Source: a bacterium (GTDB lineage: Bacteria > Zhuqueibacterota > Zhuqueibacteria > Residuimicrobiales > Krinioviventaceae). From it: a DNA stretch of 64,000 nucleotides. Both the position numbers and the translations under genes were made by a program. Positions 1 to 10,403 of the stretch are shown piece by piece; the stretch's first letter is position 1; each line of letters begins with the position of its first letter. The stretch covers positions 62,001 through 126,000 of the forward strand of contig JAKQIY010000044.1 of NCBI GenBank assembly GCA_029561455.1. The letters run 5' to 3'. The notes below the pieces were generated by a model. The model made no database searches, was not told the origin of the DNA, and was given only the letters and a program-made list of their open reading frames with translations.

Positions 1-1
1 T

Positions 2-2578
2 TGGGCCCGGGCGAATGATCACGGTTTGAATAAAATTAATACCATAGCAAATCGTATAACCGGTTATAACAAACCGGGCTGGTGCGATGAAACCGCGCGC
101 GAAAACCGGCATACCAATAACTGTGGTATTCACCGGCGCAAGCAATACTGGACCTGGAATTTAGCCGGGGCTTACTGGGCCTATCATTCCGAGGATGGCT
201 GCGAAGGAATATTAGACCTCAGTTATAATGGGCCCGGTAGCGAGTATTTGCAATATATTCGCCCGTTTTGGGAAAAGACTGAATTTTGGAAGATGCGGCC
301 CAATAATGCCCTTATCACCAATAATCCGTCGTCCTTGTATGAACGCTGCATTGCTTCGGATAAAGAAATTGTTATTTATATGTGCAACGGGCCGGACAAT
401 ACTCAGTCTCTGTCCGTTATTCCGGATGCGATTACCAATTCGGCCACAATCAAAGTGCAGCTTGGCGCCGGCACGTTTACGGCTGAATTTTATAATCCCT
501 CGAACGGAACCTATTATACGGCATATAAACAAACCGGCATCGAGGGAGGTAAAGCGGTTACGCTGACGTTCCCCACTTTTAATCAGGACCTGGTGTTGTA
601 TATCAAACGCGACCAGGTTATCGTCTCGCCGGTCGCCAATTTTTCCGCAACGCCGACCTTCGGTTACGCGCCGTTGGCGGTGCAGTTTACCAATCTTTCC
701 ACCGACGCCGCTACTTACGACTGGGATTTTGGCGACGGGTCGGTGCACAGCGCCCAAACGAATCCGCAGCATAGCTATAATACACCCGGCAGTTACCAGG
801 TTACGCTTACCGCCACCGGTGAAGGCGGAACCGATACCGAGATCAAGAGCGGCTATATAGTAGTGAATTATCAACCTCCGGCGGCGGATTTTTCGGCAAC
901 GCCGCTGACCGGCAAAGCGCCGTTGACGGTGCAGTTTACCAATCTTTCCACCAACGCAACGACTTTTGACTGGAATTTTGGCGATGGCTCGGCACATGTT
1001 GCCACAGTTAATCCCCAGCATGTTTATAATGCCCCGGGCAGTTACCAGGTAACCCTGGTTGCCACCGGAGCCGGGGGAACGGATACGGAAGTCAAGAACA
1101 GTTATATTTATATCGATGGCTATAGCGAATTGACCGCCCCAACCGCATTGACGGCAGCGAAAGCGGGCGTCAATAATCTGACTTTGACATGGACGGCGGT
1201 CACCGGGGCCACCGGGTATAATATTTATCGCTCCTTGGCGGCAGATTTTATTGCGGATAAGGTGTCCGGCAGTAACCGTGCAGCGCAAAACATTCAGGAC
1301 GGCAATTCAACACAGACCGGTATACAATGGACGGATACAGGGAATGTAACGGGTAATATTGCAGCCAATTATTTTTACCGGGTAACGGCGCTGCGCGGGA
1401 CTGAGGAGAGCGCCGTTTCAGCAGTCATAGGCGAGTTTGAATATGAATTGAAAACCACGACAAAAACCGACTATAATGATATAGCCCTTCCGGTGATGCC
1501 GGCCGGTATTGCTACCGCCGCCGATTTAATGGCGCTGGCGCCGAACTGCAATTCCATTGCGCGCTGGTCTACCGATGTGCAGAATTATGAACAATATGTG
1601 CCGGGAGTAAGTATCAGCAACTTTGCCCTGCAACCCGGCTATCCCTATTATGTGAATGTTACGGCGAACGGCATTATAACGTTAATCGGCGAACCGGTTT
1701 ACCCGCAATTTCAGTTACACACCACAACTCTGACCGATTTTAATGAAATTATGCTGCCCTTTGATAAAGCTGTTGTCAATAAAGCCTCGGCGCTGGTTAC
1801 CGATATTGCAAATTGCAACAGCGTGGCGCGCTGGAATACGGATACGCAGGGTTATGAGCAGTATGTGCCGGAATTGCCTTTTACGGACTTTGATGTCCGT
1901 GCCGGGTACCCGTATTATGTCAATGTTACCGGCAACTCGACCTGGCCGGAACGCGGCAGTTTAAAAAATGTTTTGACGATTGTAACTCAACCGGCGATCA
2001 TGGCTTGCCGGGCACCGCACCTGGTTTATGGCGAGATTGGCGGCATGAAGGTGAGTAGTTTTAGCGCCGCCATTGCTGCGCGGCCCGATGATATTTTAAG
2101 GCATGATTCGCCGGGCTGCCGCCTGGATGAGAATTACCTGCTGGTGCAAACGGCGGGATTCAGATCGAACTGGACGCCGGGAGAAACGCTTATCATCACC
2201 CTGTATGGGCAGAATGGCGAAGCGCTGGCGGTAGTTGAACAGCGGCTTTCCGGCGCTGCTTTTGATAACGCCGGAACGATACAGGCGCAAAAACAGCCGG
2301 AGCGCTTTGACCTGGCGCAGAATTACCCGAACCCGTTCAACCCGGAAACGACTATAAAATTTTCCATACCGGAACGGGCGCAGATCAGCATTAAAGTGTA
2401 TAACACCAGCGGGCAATTAATACGAACGCTGAGCGATGACATAAAAGAGGCCGGCGAATACCGGGTGGTGTGGAATGGCCGGGATGATCCCGGAACCCCG
2501 GTTGCCAGCGGCGCTTATATTGTGGCCATGCAGTCCGCCGGATTCAAGAAAGCAATCAAGGCGGTTTTATTGAAATAA
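2..2578 (+). CDS. Secreted DUF4038/collagen-binding-like protein with PKD domains, 5'-truncated
   Basis: The frame is open to the left edge, so the gene is partial and the TTG at 26 is not a real start. The first ~195 residues resemble the C-terminal part of DUF4038 (apiosidase-like) glycosidases followed by the putative collagen-binding domain; YLQYIRPFWEKTEFW and the later FYNPSNGTYY are the informative stretches. Two PKD domains follow (each with a WDFGDGS- or WNFGDGS-type core, ~203-368), then an FN3 domain (~372-470), two copies of a ~75-residue GYPYYVNV module (~474-645), a PH-x-VYG module (~662-760) and the FlgD-like sorting domain (YPNPFNPETTIKF, ~765-850). Inferred role: a secreted, surface-retained carbohydrate-acting protein. 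The catalytic part lies outside the window, so the enzyme class is uncertain. Confidence 0.8.
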   Translation, partial: WARANDHGLNKINTIANRITGYNKPGWCDETARENRHTNNCGIHRRKQYWTWNLAGAYWAYHSEDGCEGILDLSYNGPGSEYLQYIRPFWEKTEFWKMRPNNALITNNPSSLYERCIASDKEIVIYMCNGPDNTQSLSVIPDAITNSATIKVQLGAGTFTAEFYNPSNGTYYTAYKQTGIEGGKAVTLTFPTFNQDLVLYIKRDQVIVSPVANFSATPTFGYAPLAVQFTNLSTDAATYDWDFGDGSVHSAQTNPQHSYNTPGSYQVTLTATGEGGTDTEIKSGYIVVNYQPPAADFSATPLTGKAPLTVQFTNLSTNATTFDWNFGDGSAHVATVNPQHVYNAPGSYQVTLVATGAGGTDTEVKNSYIYIDGYSELTAPTALTAAKAGVNNLTLTWTAVTGATGYNIYRSLAADFIADKVSGSNRAAQNIQDGNSTQTGIQWTDTGNVTGNIAANYFYRVTALRGTEESAVSAVIGEFEYELKTTTKTDYNDIALPVMPAGIATAADLMALAPNCNSIARWSTDVQNYEQYVPGVSISNFALQPGYPYYVNVTANGIITLIGEPVYPQFQLHTTTLTDFNEIMLPFDKAVVNKASALVTDIANCNSVARWNTDTQGYEQYVPELPFTDFDVRAGYPYYVNVTGNSTWPERGSLKNVLTIVTQPAIMACRAPHLVYGEIGGMKVSSFSAAIAARPDDILRHDSPGCRLDENYLLVQTAGFRSNWTPGETLIITLYGQNGEALAVVEQRLSGAAFDNAGTIQAQKQPERFDLAQNYPNPFNPETTIKFSIPERAQISIKVYNTSGQLIRTLSDDIKEAGEYRVVWNGRDDPGTPVASGAYIVAMQSAGFKKAIKAVLLK

Positions 2579-3159
2579 GCGGCCGGTTCGGCCGTCAGTA
2601 ATAAACCGGCTAACTGCTTGTATAAGCAAGAAGCGAGAATGAAATATATAAAAGTTAAAAAAATATTTAATAACTATATGCAAATTACCATGATTGCTGT
2701 ATTATATACGGAATTACTCATAAACAATAACGCGGTATTAATGGAGATATTGTATCAAATATGTTAAAGGAACGGAGCATGTTTTTGAGCGCAGGGATCA
2801 AGTTCGGAGCAAAAGAATGCTTAAAATGCGGCATGGTACTACAACAAGTCAGGTTCTTATTGTTCTATAATCATTTTTTGTGTAAATTAACAGATTTGCA
2901 TGATTTTTTTAAATTAAGTAATAAGCATGAATTGAGCATACAAGATATAAAGTAATGTACAGGATGTCAGGTATCTCACTTAATTTTAAGCCTGAAAGGG
3001 TATGGCAATACAATAAAGCGGATAATGTGTAATATGCAGCAATAGAATTAAAAGTTCAATTTTTTTATTTTTTCTCGTTTTTTTTTTCGCAAATTAACCG
3101 GTTTGCCATATTATAAACAGGCCAAGAAATGAACAGGAATTGACAACACAGGAATTGGA
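2579..3159. other. AT-rich intergenic region
   Basis: This 581-base AT-rich stretch has no convincing gene. A 64-codon frame at 2761-2955 has a purine-rich stretch before an internal ATG, but it has no recognisable domain and is probably chance. A GC-rich inverted repeat (GGCCGGTTCGGCCG) lies directly after the stop codon of the preceding gene, without a T run. The next gene's promoter presumably lies near 3050-3150, but no clear consensus was seen. Confidence 0.5.
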
Positions 3160-6100
3160 ATGAGATTAAATATTATGAAGTATGTAGCAACATTTATTTT
3201 AATATTTCTGTTGGCGATGAACGCCATCGGCGCAACTCCACCGACGCATACCAATGTGTTGTATTCGGATGACCTGTATGATAACAGCGGCTCCGGGGTT
3301 GGCACCATGGTGAACAGCGGCGGGACTTTTCTGGCGGGCCAGGGCTGGCGGGCAACGACTTCAAGCAGCCAGTTAAAGATCACCCTGCCGGCGAATTTAC
3401 CGGCCGAGGGCACGTTAAAGGTGGATGTTACCAATTTCAACCCGGCCACGCAAAATGTTGCCGATAAACAAAACATTGTCAATCTGTATTCTCGTGCGAT
3501 TGGCTCAGTTGATGGCGCCAATCCGGCGGGTACCACAGCCAACCTGCGCACCGGTACAAGTTATTCCGACGGTGCAGGTATGGCGGGATTCAAGCTGTTG
3601 GCCGCTGCTGAGTGGGTGGTTAACGGCCGCCAGGAAGAGCGGACCATGCAAAACGCTACCTGGAGTACCAGCGCCACGTATGAATTTAAAATTGTCTGGA
3701 CCCAGTCCAACATCTTTTTCCTGTTCAACGGGGTAAAAAAGGTTGAACTGATTTTTACAAACCCAGAAGAACCTTTCCGTTACATTTTTCTGGGTCGTGA
3801 TAACCAGTATTCCACCGGCCAGCCGGGGCCGATCTATTCCAACCTGACGATTTTAACCACCGGCGGCACTCCACCCCCGCCAACCGAAGGCCTGAGCTTT
3901 ACCAATATTACTTATGCGGCCGGCGTGGAAGGATTAAAAGCCGTGGAAAAGACCACGGATGATCCTGCCGATATAAAAACCTTTGGGCACGGCGTCAGCT
4001 TTGGCGATTTCGACCGGAATGGCTTTTATGATTTTATCTATACCAACGCCGGGGCGCTGGCCATGACGGATATTTTATATTTGAACCAGGGCGATAATAC
4101 TTTTATCAATTCGTCGGCGGCCTGCGGTGTTAATGATATTGGTCATACGCACTGTATCCTGAATGCGGACTGGAATAATGACGGTTACCTGGATCTGTTC
4201 TATTCCAACCAGCCGGTCTATATCGGCGAGGCTTCGGGGCGGAACCGGATGTACCGTAATAACGGCAGCGGTGTGTTTACTGAAATAACGACCACCTGCG
4301 GTTTGTCTGCTGAAAAGAGTTACAGCCGCGGCTCGGTGGCGGTTGATATGAATAATGACGGCTGGCTGGACTTGTTTGTATTGAACTGGGGTTCTACCGC
4401 CGATACTTATAATACAATAAATGAAGTATACCTGAATGACGGCGACGGCACCTTTACGCGGGTGCACAACGGCTGCGACGGCCCCACCAATGACCCGGTC
4501 ACCTATGGCCGGCAGGGCGCTACCGCGGCGGATATCGATAACGACGGCGACCAGGATATATATATGTGCCGGCGCGGCAAGCCCAACTGGCTGTTCATTA
4601 ATGACGGCAGCGGCAATTATACGGAAGGAGCGGCGGCGCGCGGCATCGCCTGCACTGACGGAGTGCGGCACCATGGCGCTACTTTTGTGGATATAGATAC
4701 CGACGGCGACCTGGACCTGTTCGTGATGCCCTACGGCACGCCGGGCGTGGCGCTGCCTTTGATGAGAGCTTTTATTAATAACGGCAACGGTTATTTTACC
4801 GACCGGACAACCACTTATAATATCCCAATCAGTGGATATTCAATTTTATTTGGCGATGTGGATAACGACGCCGACCTGGACCTGTTCATGCAGCGCAACA
4901 GCGAGCAGGATCCCGGCACGACCACAAAATTGTATTTGAATGACGGCGATGGCAACCTGACCTATAGCAGTCAACCGGCGCTGGAAGTGGACGCCGGGGA
5001 TGTGCGCGGCGGCGCCATGGGCGATATCGATAATGACGGCGACCTGGATATCTATATGGCCTGTTCGCGCGGTGATAATAATTTTCTGTTCCGCAATGAT
5101 CTGAATTCCGATAATCATTACGTGCGGGTGTTGTGTGTGGGCCCGGGCGGCGATTACGGTGGTTTCGGTTCCAAAGTATCGATATATCAGCCGGGTCACC
5201 TGGGAGATAATAATTATCTGCTCGGCTATCAGGAATCGGTTTCCAACTATTCGTACCTGTGTCAGAACCAGACCGCGCTGCATTTTGGGCTCGGCGCATA
5301 TACCACGTGCGATATTCGCGTTGTGCTGACCGACGGTTCGGCGCATGATTATACCAATGTACAAGCCGACACCGAACTGAACATGGGCGGCTCCGCCAAT
5401 GTAGGCGCGCCTGAGATCAGTGGCGCAACTATAAATGCACAAAACCGGCTGACTTTGACCTGGGGCGCTGTGGATGGCGCGACCGGCTATAATGTGTACC
5501 GGGGTACCACAGCGAATTTTGAAGCGGATGTGAACGGCGGCAGCAACCGGGTTGCTTCGGCAGTTAGCGATGGCGACGCCGGGACCGACGGCGTACAATG
5601 GACCGATACGGGGGTGACGGTGGGCAATCCTGCGGTTAATTACTTTTATCGTGTAACCGCAATTAAAAATACCGGGCAAGGCCCGCTTTCGGAGTGCTTT
5701 GGCAAGTTTGATTACAACCTGGTGACGACGACAACTACGGACTTTAATGAAATAGCTTTATCCCTGCATAACAGCGCAATTGCCACCGCTGCCGATATGA
5801 TGAACACGATCCCGTATTGCAACTCGGTGGCGAAATGGAATGCCGCCACCCAGGGATATGACCAGTATGTGCCCGGGTTGGATTTCACCAATTTTAACGT
5901 GGTCGACGGCTATCCCTATTATGTGAATGTGACCGCCGGCAGTGTGTTTACCCTCACCGGCGTGGTTACCGATCCTTCCTTTACCCTGGTCACTACAGCA
6001 ACGACCGATTTTAACGAAGTAATGTTGCCTTTGGATAAAACAACTTTGACCACTGCGGTCGACCTGTTGAACGATATTGCTTATTGTAATTCCGTGGCCA

Positions 6101-6864
6101 AATGGAATGCGACATCTCAGGGTTACACCCAGTATGTACCCGGCCTGGATTTTACCAATTTTGCGATTGCGACCGGGTATCCCTATTATGTGAATGTGAC
6201 GCAGGGCAGTGTGTGGCCGGGAACGGCGCTGGCGAAAAGAACCGGTCCGGGCGAACCGGCAACAATTGTTACTCTTCCGAACCGGGTTCCGCACCTGGTG
6301 TACGGCAAAATCAACACTACGGGAGATATTAGCGATGTACGCTTTACAGTTAAAAACGAGTCCGGCGCTGCCATGCTGGTCTCCGGAGAAACACCGGGTT
6401 GTGATATAAAGGATAATTACTGGTATGCACAACTGGGCAATAGTGAAAGCGGCTGGCAGGCCGGCGACGAAGTTACGATCGAGTTTTATGATGAAGCAGG
6501 AAACGACCTGGGAAGGACAAGTTTAACCCTGTCATTCAATCCGGCCGATTGCGCCGACATGAATGTTTCAGATGTAAAACGAGCGAAACGATTTGAATTA
6601 TATAATAATTATCCCAATCCATTCAACCCGGAAACGACTATAAAATTTTCATTGCCCGAAGCGGGGCATGTGCAAGCGGAAATTGTTGATATTTCCGGGC
6701 GGAGCGTTAAATCGCTGGTGAACGGCAATAAAAGTCCTGGAATGCACGCAGTCGTATGGGATGGCCGCGATAATGCGGGCGCACCCGTTGCAACCGGCGT
6801 CTATTTTTACGTGATGCAGTATAAAGAGAAAATATTAAAGAACAAGCTGTTATTGATAAAATAG
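3160..6864 (+). CDS. Secreted FG-GAP/UnbV repeat protein with sorting domain
   Basis: The protein has 1234 residues, or 1229 if translation starts at the in-frame ATG at 3175. An N-terminal hydrophobic signal peptide is followed by a LamG/concanavalin-like region (~40-240). FG-GAP/VCBS repeats with calcium-loop motifs such as DIDNDGDQDIY and DIDTDGDLDLF come next (~260-640), then an ASPIC/UnbV domain (~645-735, ending in an HFGLG motif). An FN3 domain (~749-850), two GYPYYVNV modules (~852-1020), a PH-x-VYG module (~1040-1138) and a FlgD-like sorting domain (~1145-1234) complete it. The FG-GAP part should form a calcium-binding beta-propeller at the cell surface; the ligand is unknown. It starts a run of four closely spaced plus-strand genes. 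Confidence 0.9.
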   Translation: MRLNIMKYVATFILIFLLAMNAIGATPPTHTNVLYSDDLYDNSGSGVGTMVNSGGTFLAGQGWRATTSSSQLKITLPANLPAEGTLKVDVTNFNPATQNVADKQNIVNLYSRAIGSVDGANPAGTTANLRTGTSYSDGAGMAGFKLLAAAEWVVNGRQEERTMQNATWSTSATYEFKIVWTQSNIFFLFNGVKKVELIFTNPEEPFRYIFLGRDNQYSTGQPGPIYSNLTILTTGGTPPPPTEGLSFTNITYAAGVEGLKAVEKTTDDPADIKTFGHGVSFGDFDRNGFYDFIYTNAGALAMTDILYLNQGDNTFINSSAACGVNDIGHTHCILNADWNNDGYLDLFYSNQPVYIGEASGRNRMYRNNGSGVFTEITTTCGLSAEKSYSRGSVAVDMNNDGWLDLFVLNWGSTADTYNTINEVYLNDGDGTFTRVHNGCDGPTNDPVTYGRQGATAADIDNDGDQDIYMCRRGKPNWLFINDGSGNYTEGAAARGIACTDGVRHHGATFVDIDTDGDLDLFVMPYGTPGVALPLMRAFINNGNGYFTDRTTTYNIPISGYSILFGDVDNDADLDLFMQRNSEQDPGTTTKLYLNDGDGNLTYSSQPALEVDAGDVRGGAMGDIDNDGDLDIYMACSRGDNNFLFRNDLNSDNHYVRVLCVGPGGDYGGFGSKVSIYQPGHLGDNNYLLGYQESVSNYSYLCQNQTALHFGLGAYTTCDIRVVLTDGSAHDYTNVQADTELNMGGSANVGAPEISGATINAQNRLTLTWGAVDGATGYNVYRGTTANFEADVNGGSNRVASAVSDGDAGTDGVQWTDTGVTVGNPAVNYFYRVTAIKNTGQGPLSECFGKFDYNLVTTTTTDFNEIALSLHNSAIATAADMMNTIPYCNSVAKWNAATQGYDQYVPGLDFTNFNVVDGYPYYVNVTAGSVFTLTGVVTDPSFTLVTTATTDFNEVMLPLDKTTLTTAVDLLNDIAYCNSVAKWNATSQGYTQYVPGLDFTNFAIATGYPYYVNVTQGSVWPGTALAKRTGPGEPATIVTLPNRVPHLVYGKINTTGDISDVRFTVKNESGAAMLVSGETPGCDIKDNYWYAQLGNSESGWQAGDEVTIEFYDEAGNDLGRTSLTLSFNPADCADMNVSDVKRAKRFELYNNYPNPFNPETTIKFSLPEAGHVQAEIVDISGRSVKSLVNGNKSPGMHAVVWDGRDNAGAPVATGVYFYVMQYKEKILKNKLLLIK

Positions 6865-6922
6865 AGTATTAACGTAGTAAAATTGTGGTATCTTATCCCA
6901 TTTTAGAGGAGAGAGTAAAAAA

Positions 6923-9646
6923 ATGCGTTTAATTTTATCAGGTAAAACAATGCACAAAGCATACAGGCAAGTAATGTTATTGCTGTTGTCTGTCGCTTTA
7001 TTCTTTTTAGCGCAACCGGGCAGAGCGGTAACTGCCGATGACATAGAGTTCATTGCCACCTATACCCTGGATAGTTCGGTAGAAGCGTACAGTCCGTGGG
7101 CAGCGGTTAACCCGGTGGACAAGTCCCTGCACGTATTCTGGTGCCGGGGCGGGAACATATACCACAAATACCGCACTTTTGCCGGGGTGTGGTCGTCGAC
7201 CGAACAGATACCGGACGGTGGTTATAATGTATACAGCCTGGATGACGAGCCGAACGAGACCAATCCCAAACCGCACCGTAACATATCGGCGGAATTTGAC
7301 GCCGACGGCAACATCCATTTCGCCTTTGCGGAGATCAATTACGGGTTGTATTATATGAAGCGCACCGGCACGACGTGGAGCACGCCGACGCTTGCCTATT
7401 TAAACACCCAGCACATGTGTAATATAAGTATTACCAAATTGAACAACCGTATTTTTATTGCTTATGAAAAAGGCCCGGTAGACCGTTCCTATTGTGTCGA
7501 GGGCAACGGCACCGGTACCTCATGGGGTACCCCGATATTAATGGGCGACGCCGGCGAGTTTTGTTATGTTACTCACAGCCCGGCCGGGTATGCATATTTT
7601 TGGTCGCGCGGTTACGGCCTGGCCGATAATACCGCCAGGAATGTTACTTTTGCCTATTTATCGGGCACGGCGGCCTGGACTATTGTAACCGGCGTCTCCA
7701 ATATTGTTGCGCCTTACCAGGGCGGCGCCGGGCCCCACATGACGGTGGCTAACGGCCGGATCTTTATGGCCTGGCCATTATTAACAGAATTTGAAGATAA
7801 AGAAAGAAAAGCCTGCCTTCTTTGCGCTTCTGCCCTTGAACCAGGAACAAGCTGGACGCCCATTTACCCAACAAATCCCGACACTTTGTTTTTTGCCAAC
7901 ACCGGCGATCCGTTCCCGCGCATGGCAACCTACAGCGACGGCACCCCCATACTGATAACTTCGCGCCGTTCCACAGATGTGAATACAACCGGCGCCCGGT
8001 TTGTATTGTGGACCGGCACTGAATGGACCGACGAACATGATGTGCCGTGGGAAAATACCTATTCCGATATAGCCTGCGACGGCGAAACAGCCTGGATGAT
8101 CCACCTGGAACTGAGCACCGCCCGTCCCTGGTGGAAAGGCCCGATCAAAATAACCGGATTAAAAAATACGGCTTTGAATCAGACACCGCCCGATGCGCCG
8201 GTTCTGGAATCGGCAACTGTAGTAAGCACAACCCAGATTAAGTTGAGTTTCCCGGCGGTGGCCAACGCCACTTCCTATAATGTTTATCGCGGCACGACCG
8301 CCAATTTCACGCCGGATAAAACCACCGGCACCAACCGTATCGCCACCCACATTACCGATCAGGATGCCGGTACGGCCGGAGTACAATGGACCGATACCGC
8401 CAGCGGGGCGGGTAATGCGTCAACCAACCATTTTTACGCCGTTACGGCAGTAGGCTCGAGTGAGAGCAATGCTTCCAATATTCTGGGCGAGTTTGATTAC
8501 AGCCTGATCACAACGGCAACTACGGATTTTAATGAAATAGCCATTCCTCTTGTTAACTCTGGTATCGTGAAAGCAAGTGATCTGCAAAATACAATACCTT
8601 ATTGTAATTCAGTGGCCAAATGGACCGCTTCCATGCAGGGTTATGAGCAATATGTGCCGGGTTTGGCATTTACGGATTTTAATGTACAGACCGGTTACCC
8701 TTATTATGTTAATGTGACTGCCGCATCCGTGTTTACCTTTACCGGGGCAGCGTCGAATCCGCAATTTACCCTGATTACTACGGCAACGACATCTTTCAAT
8801 GATCTGATGTTACCGTTGCAAAAAACCGCAATTACCACCGCGGCGGGATTAATGGCGGATATATCCCATTGCAACAGCGTGGCAAAATGGAGCGCCGGTA
8901 TACAGGGGTATGAACAGTATATACCGGGATTAGAGTTTACCAATTTTGCAACCCAGGCAGGGTATCCCTATTATGTAAATGTTACCTCCGGCAGCACCTG
9001 GCCGGCTTCAGCTTTACTGAAAAACACTGTTTTAGCTGAAAAAAGCCCGGCAGCGGCGCCAACCCGCGGCGTTCCGCATGTGGTTTATGGCAATATCCCC
9101 GTTAACAGTCAGGTTACCGGTTTCCGCGCCGTCTTATCCGGACGGAGCGGTGAGCAGTTGACCGAAACATCGACGGGCTGCCAAATCCATGGTTCCGTGT
9201 TTGTAGTACAGGCCGGTAATTTCAACCAGGGCTGGGCAGTTGGCGATAATATGACGATAGAATTTATCGACAGAACCGGCGCAGTTATCGGCACAACGCA
9301 AGCCGTATTGACTGCTAACGCTTTCGATCAGGTCGCCGCAGTGAATCTGACCGCTGCCACTATTCCCCAGGAATTTGCCCTGCAGCAGAATTATCCCAAT
9401 CCCTTTAACCCGGAAACAATGATCCAATACAGCATTCCCAAACAAGCCCGCGTACGGTTGGATGTGTTCAACCCGACCGGCCAGCATATCCGCACCCTGG
9501 TCGATGAAGACAAAGCGGCCGGCGCATACCAGATGGTATGGAACGGGCGCAATGACGCAGGATTGAACGTCTCATCCGGCACGTATTTTTATGTATTAAA
9601 GTGCGGCGATATGGAAAAGCGCATGAAAGCCGTGCTGGTACGTTAA
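6923..9646 (+). CDS. Secreted beta-propeller-like protein with FN3 and sorting domain
   Basis: The start at 6923 follows a GGAGAGAG ribosome-binding site; the signal peptide lies within the first ~38 residues. Residues ~40-410 carry repeated short beta-rich units with W and G spacing resembling BNR/sialidase-type propeller blades (for example DGNIHFAFAEINYGLYYM). No Asp-box set or catalytic residues could be confirmed, so enzyme activity is not claimed. C-terminal order: FN3 (~422-525), two GYPYYVNV modules (~526-695), PH-x-VYG module (~712-812), sorting domain (NYPNPFNPETMIQY, ~820-907). It lies 58 bases after the preceding gene and 25 bases before the next, consistent with an operon. Confidence 0.85.
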   Translation: MRLILSGKTMHKAYRQVMLLLLSVALFFLAQPGRAVTADDIEFIATYTLDSSVEAYSPWAAVNPVDKSLHVFWCRGGNIYHKYRTFAGVWSSTEQIPDGGYNVYSLDDEPNETNPKPHRNISAEFDADGNIHFAFAEINYGLYYMKRTGTTWSTPTLAYLNTQHMCNISITKLNNRIFIAYEKGPVDRSYCVEGNGTGTSWGTPILMGDAGEFCYVTHSPAGYAYFWSRGYGLADNTARNVTFAYLSGTAAWTIVTGVSNIVAPYQGGAGPHMTVANGRIFMAWPLLTEFEDKERKACLLCASALEPGTSWTPIYPTNPDTLFFANTGDPFPRMATYSDGTPILITSRRSTDVNTTGARFVLWTGTEWTDEHDVPWENTYSDIACDGETAWMIHLELSTARPWWKGPIKITGLKNTALNQTPPDAPVLESATVVSTTQIKLSFPAVANATSYNVYRGTTANFTPDKTTGTNRIATHITDQDAGTAGVQWTDTASGAGNASTNHFYAVTAVGSSESNASNILGEFDYSLITTATTDFNEIAIPLVNSGIVKASDLQNTIPYCNSVAKWTASMQGYEQYVPGLAFTDFNVQTGYPYYVNVTAASVFTFTGAASNPQFTLITTATTSFNDLMLPLQKTAITTAAGLMADISHCNSVAKWSAGIQGYEQYIPGLEFTNFATQAGYPYYVNVTSGSTWPASALLKNTVLAEKSPAAAPTRGVPHVVYGNIPVNSQVTGFRAVLSGRSGEQLTETSTGCQIHGSVFVVQAGNFNQGWAVGDNMTIEFIDRTGAVIGTTQAVLTANAFDQVAAVNLTAATIPQEFALQQNYPNPFNPETMIQYSIPKQARVRLDVFNPTGQHIRTLVDEDKAAGAYQMVWNGRNDAGLNVSSGTYFYVLKCGDMEKRMKAVLVR

Positions 9647-9671
9647 TAAGGAATGATCAACAGGTAATACT

Positions 9672-10361
9672 ATGAAAAAGCAATTAATATATTTGATAAT
9701 AACGGCGGCGATTTGCGCCGTATTTGCCGGTAACGCCACTGTAAACGCTGGAATACCCCATGCCGTGTACGGTACAGTGCAGTACCCGGACTCGACCAAA
9801 CCGTCGATAATTACGTGGAATGCTTATATAACCGGCAACCCGGGCGAGGTGTTAACTTACACCAGTCCGTCATTGTACGACAGCCTGTCCGGCAGCTTTT
9901 TATTGCAATGCGCCGGATTTGCAGCCTGGACCGCCGGCGATACCGTGCATATTGATTTTACCGATACTCAGAATGCCTCCGGCTCGGTGGATGTGATACT
10001 GACTTTTAATCCCGCCGATTATGCCGGGGTTATCGATCTGCAGGAAGCGACCGGCATTCGTTTTGATGAAGAAGAATTACCGGCGGAGATCGAGTTATAC
10101 CAGAATTATCCCAACCCGTTCAATCCGCAGACCATTATTTCCTTCCGCATTGAAAAACCGCAATATGTAACCCTGCGGGTGTACAATGCGGCGGGACAGC
10201 TGGTCAAGACGCTGGTGAATGAAATGACCTGGTACGGACGGCATAATATTGTCTGGAACGGCAAGGATGAGAATGAACGGCAAGTTTCGACCGGTATGTA
10301 TTTGTATGTATTGCAGGGCGAAGAATTCAAACTGCAACAGAAAGCGATCTTAAAACGATAA
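9672..10361 (+). CDS. Small secreted protein: PH-x-VYG module plus sorting domain
   Basis: The protein has 229 residues: signal peptide (~1-26), one PH-x-VYG module (~28-130, beginning IPHAVYG) and a FlgD-like sorting domain (NYPNPFNPQTIISF, ~145-229). It is the minimal member of this gene family and so defines the module boundaries well. The module is beta-rich, with a conserved W-x-AGD-x-(L/V)-x-x-(D/E)F core, and could be an Ig-like fold; this is inference. It lies in the same tight plus-strand array as its neighbours. Confidence 0.88.
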   Translation: MKKQLIYLIITAAICAVFAGNATVNAGIPHAVYGTVQYPDSTKPSIITWNAYITGNPGEVLTYTSPSLYDSLSGSFLLQCAGFAAWTAGDTVHIDFTDTQNASGSVDVILTFNPADYAGVIDLQEATGIRFDEEELPAEIELYQNYPNPFNPQTIISFRIEKPQYVTLRVYNAAGQLVKTLVNEMTWYGRHNIVWNGKDENERQVSTGMYLYVLQGEEFKLQQKAILKR

Positions 10362-10403
10362 CTGAAATGAATGTGGATTGACTCTAAATTCAAGAGGCTA
10401 AAC

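Noticed and set aside
212-1288. Long minus-strand frame opposite the first gene
   Set aside because: Shadow of the PKD/FN3 coding sequence; composition and lack of domains argue against a gene.
2761-2955. 64-codon frame
   Set aside because: AT-rich, no recognisable domain; probably chance.
6923-9646. Sialidase activity of the propeller protein
   Set aside because: Blade-like repeats are visible but no catalytic Arg triad or clear Asp-box set could be confirmed.
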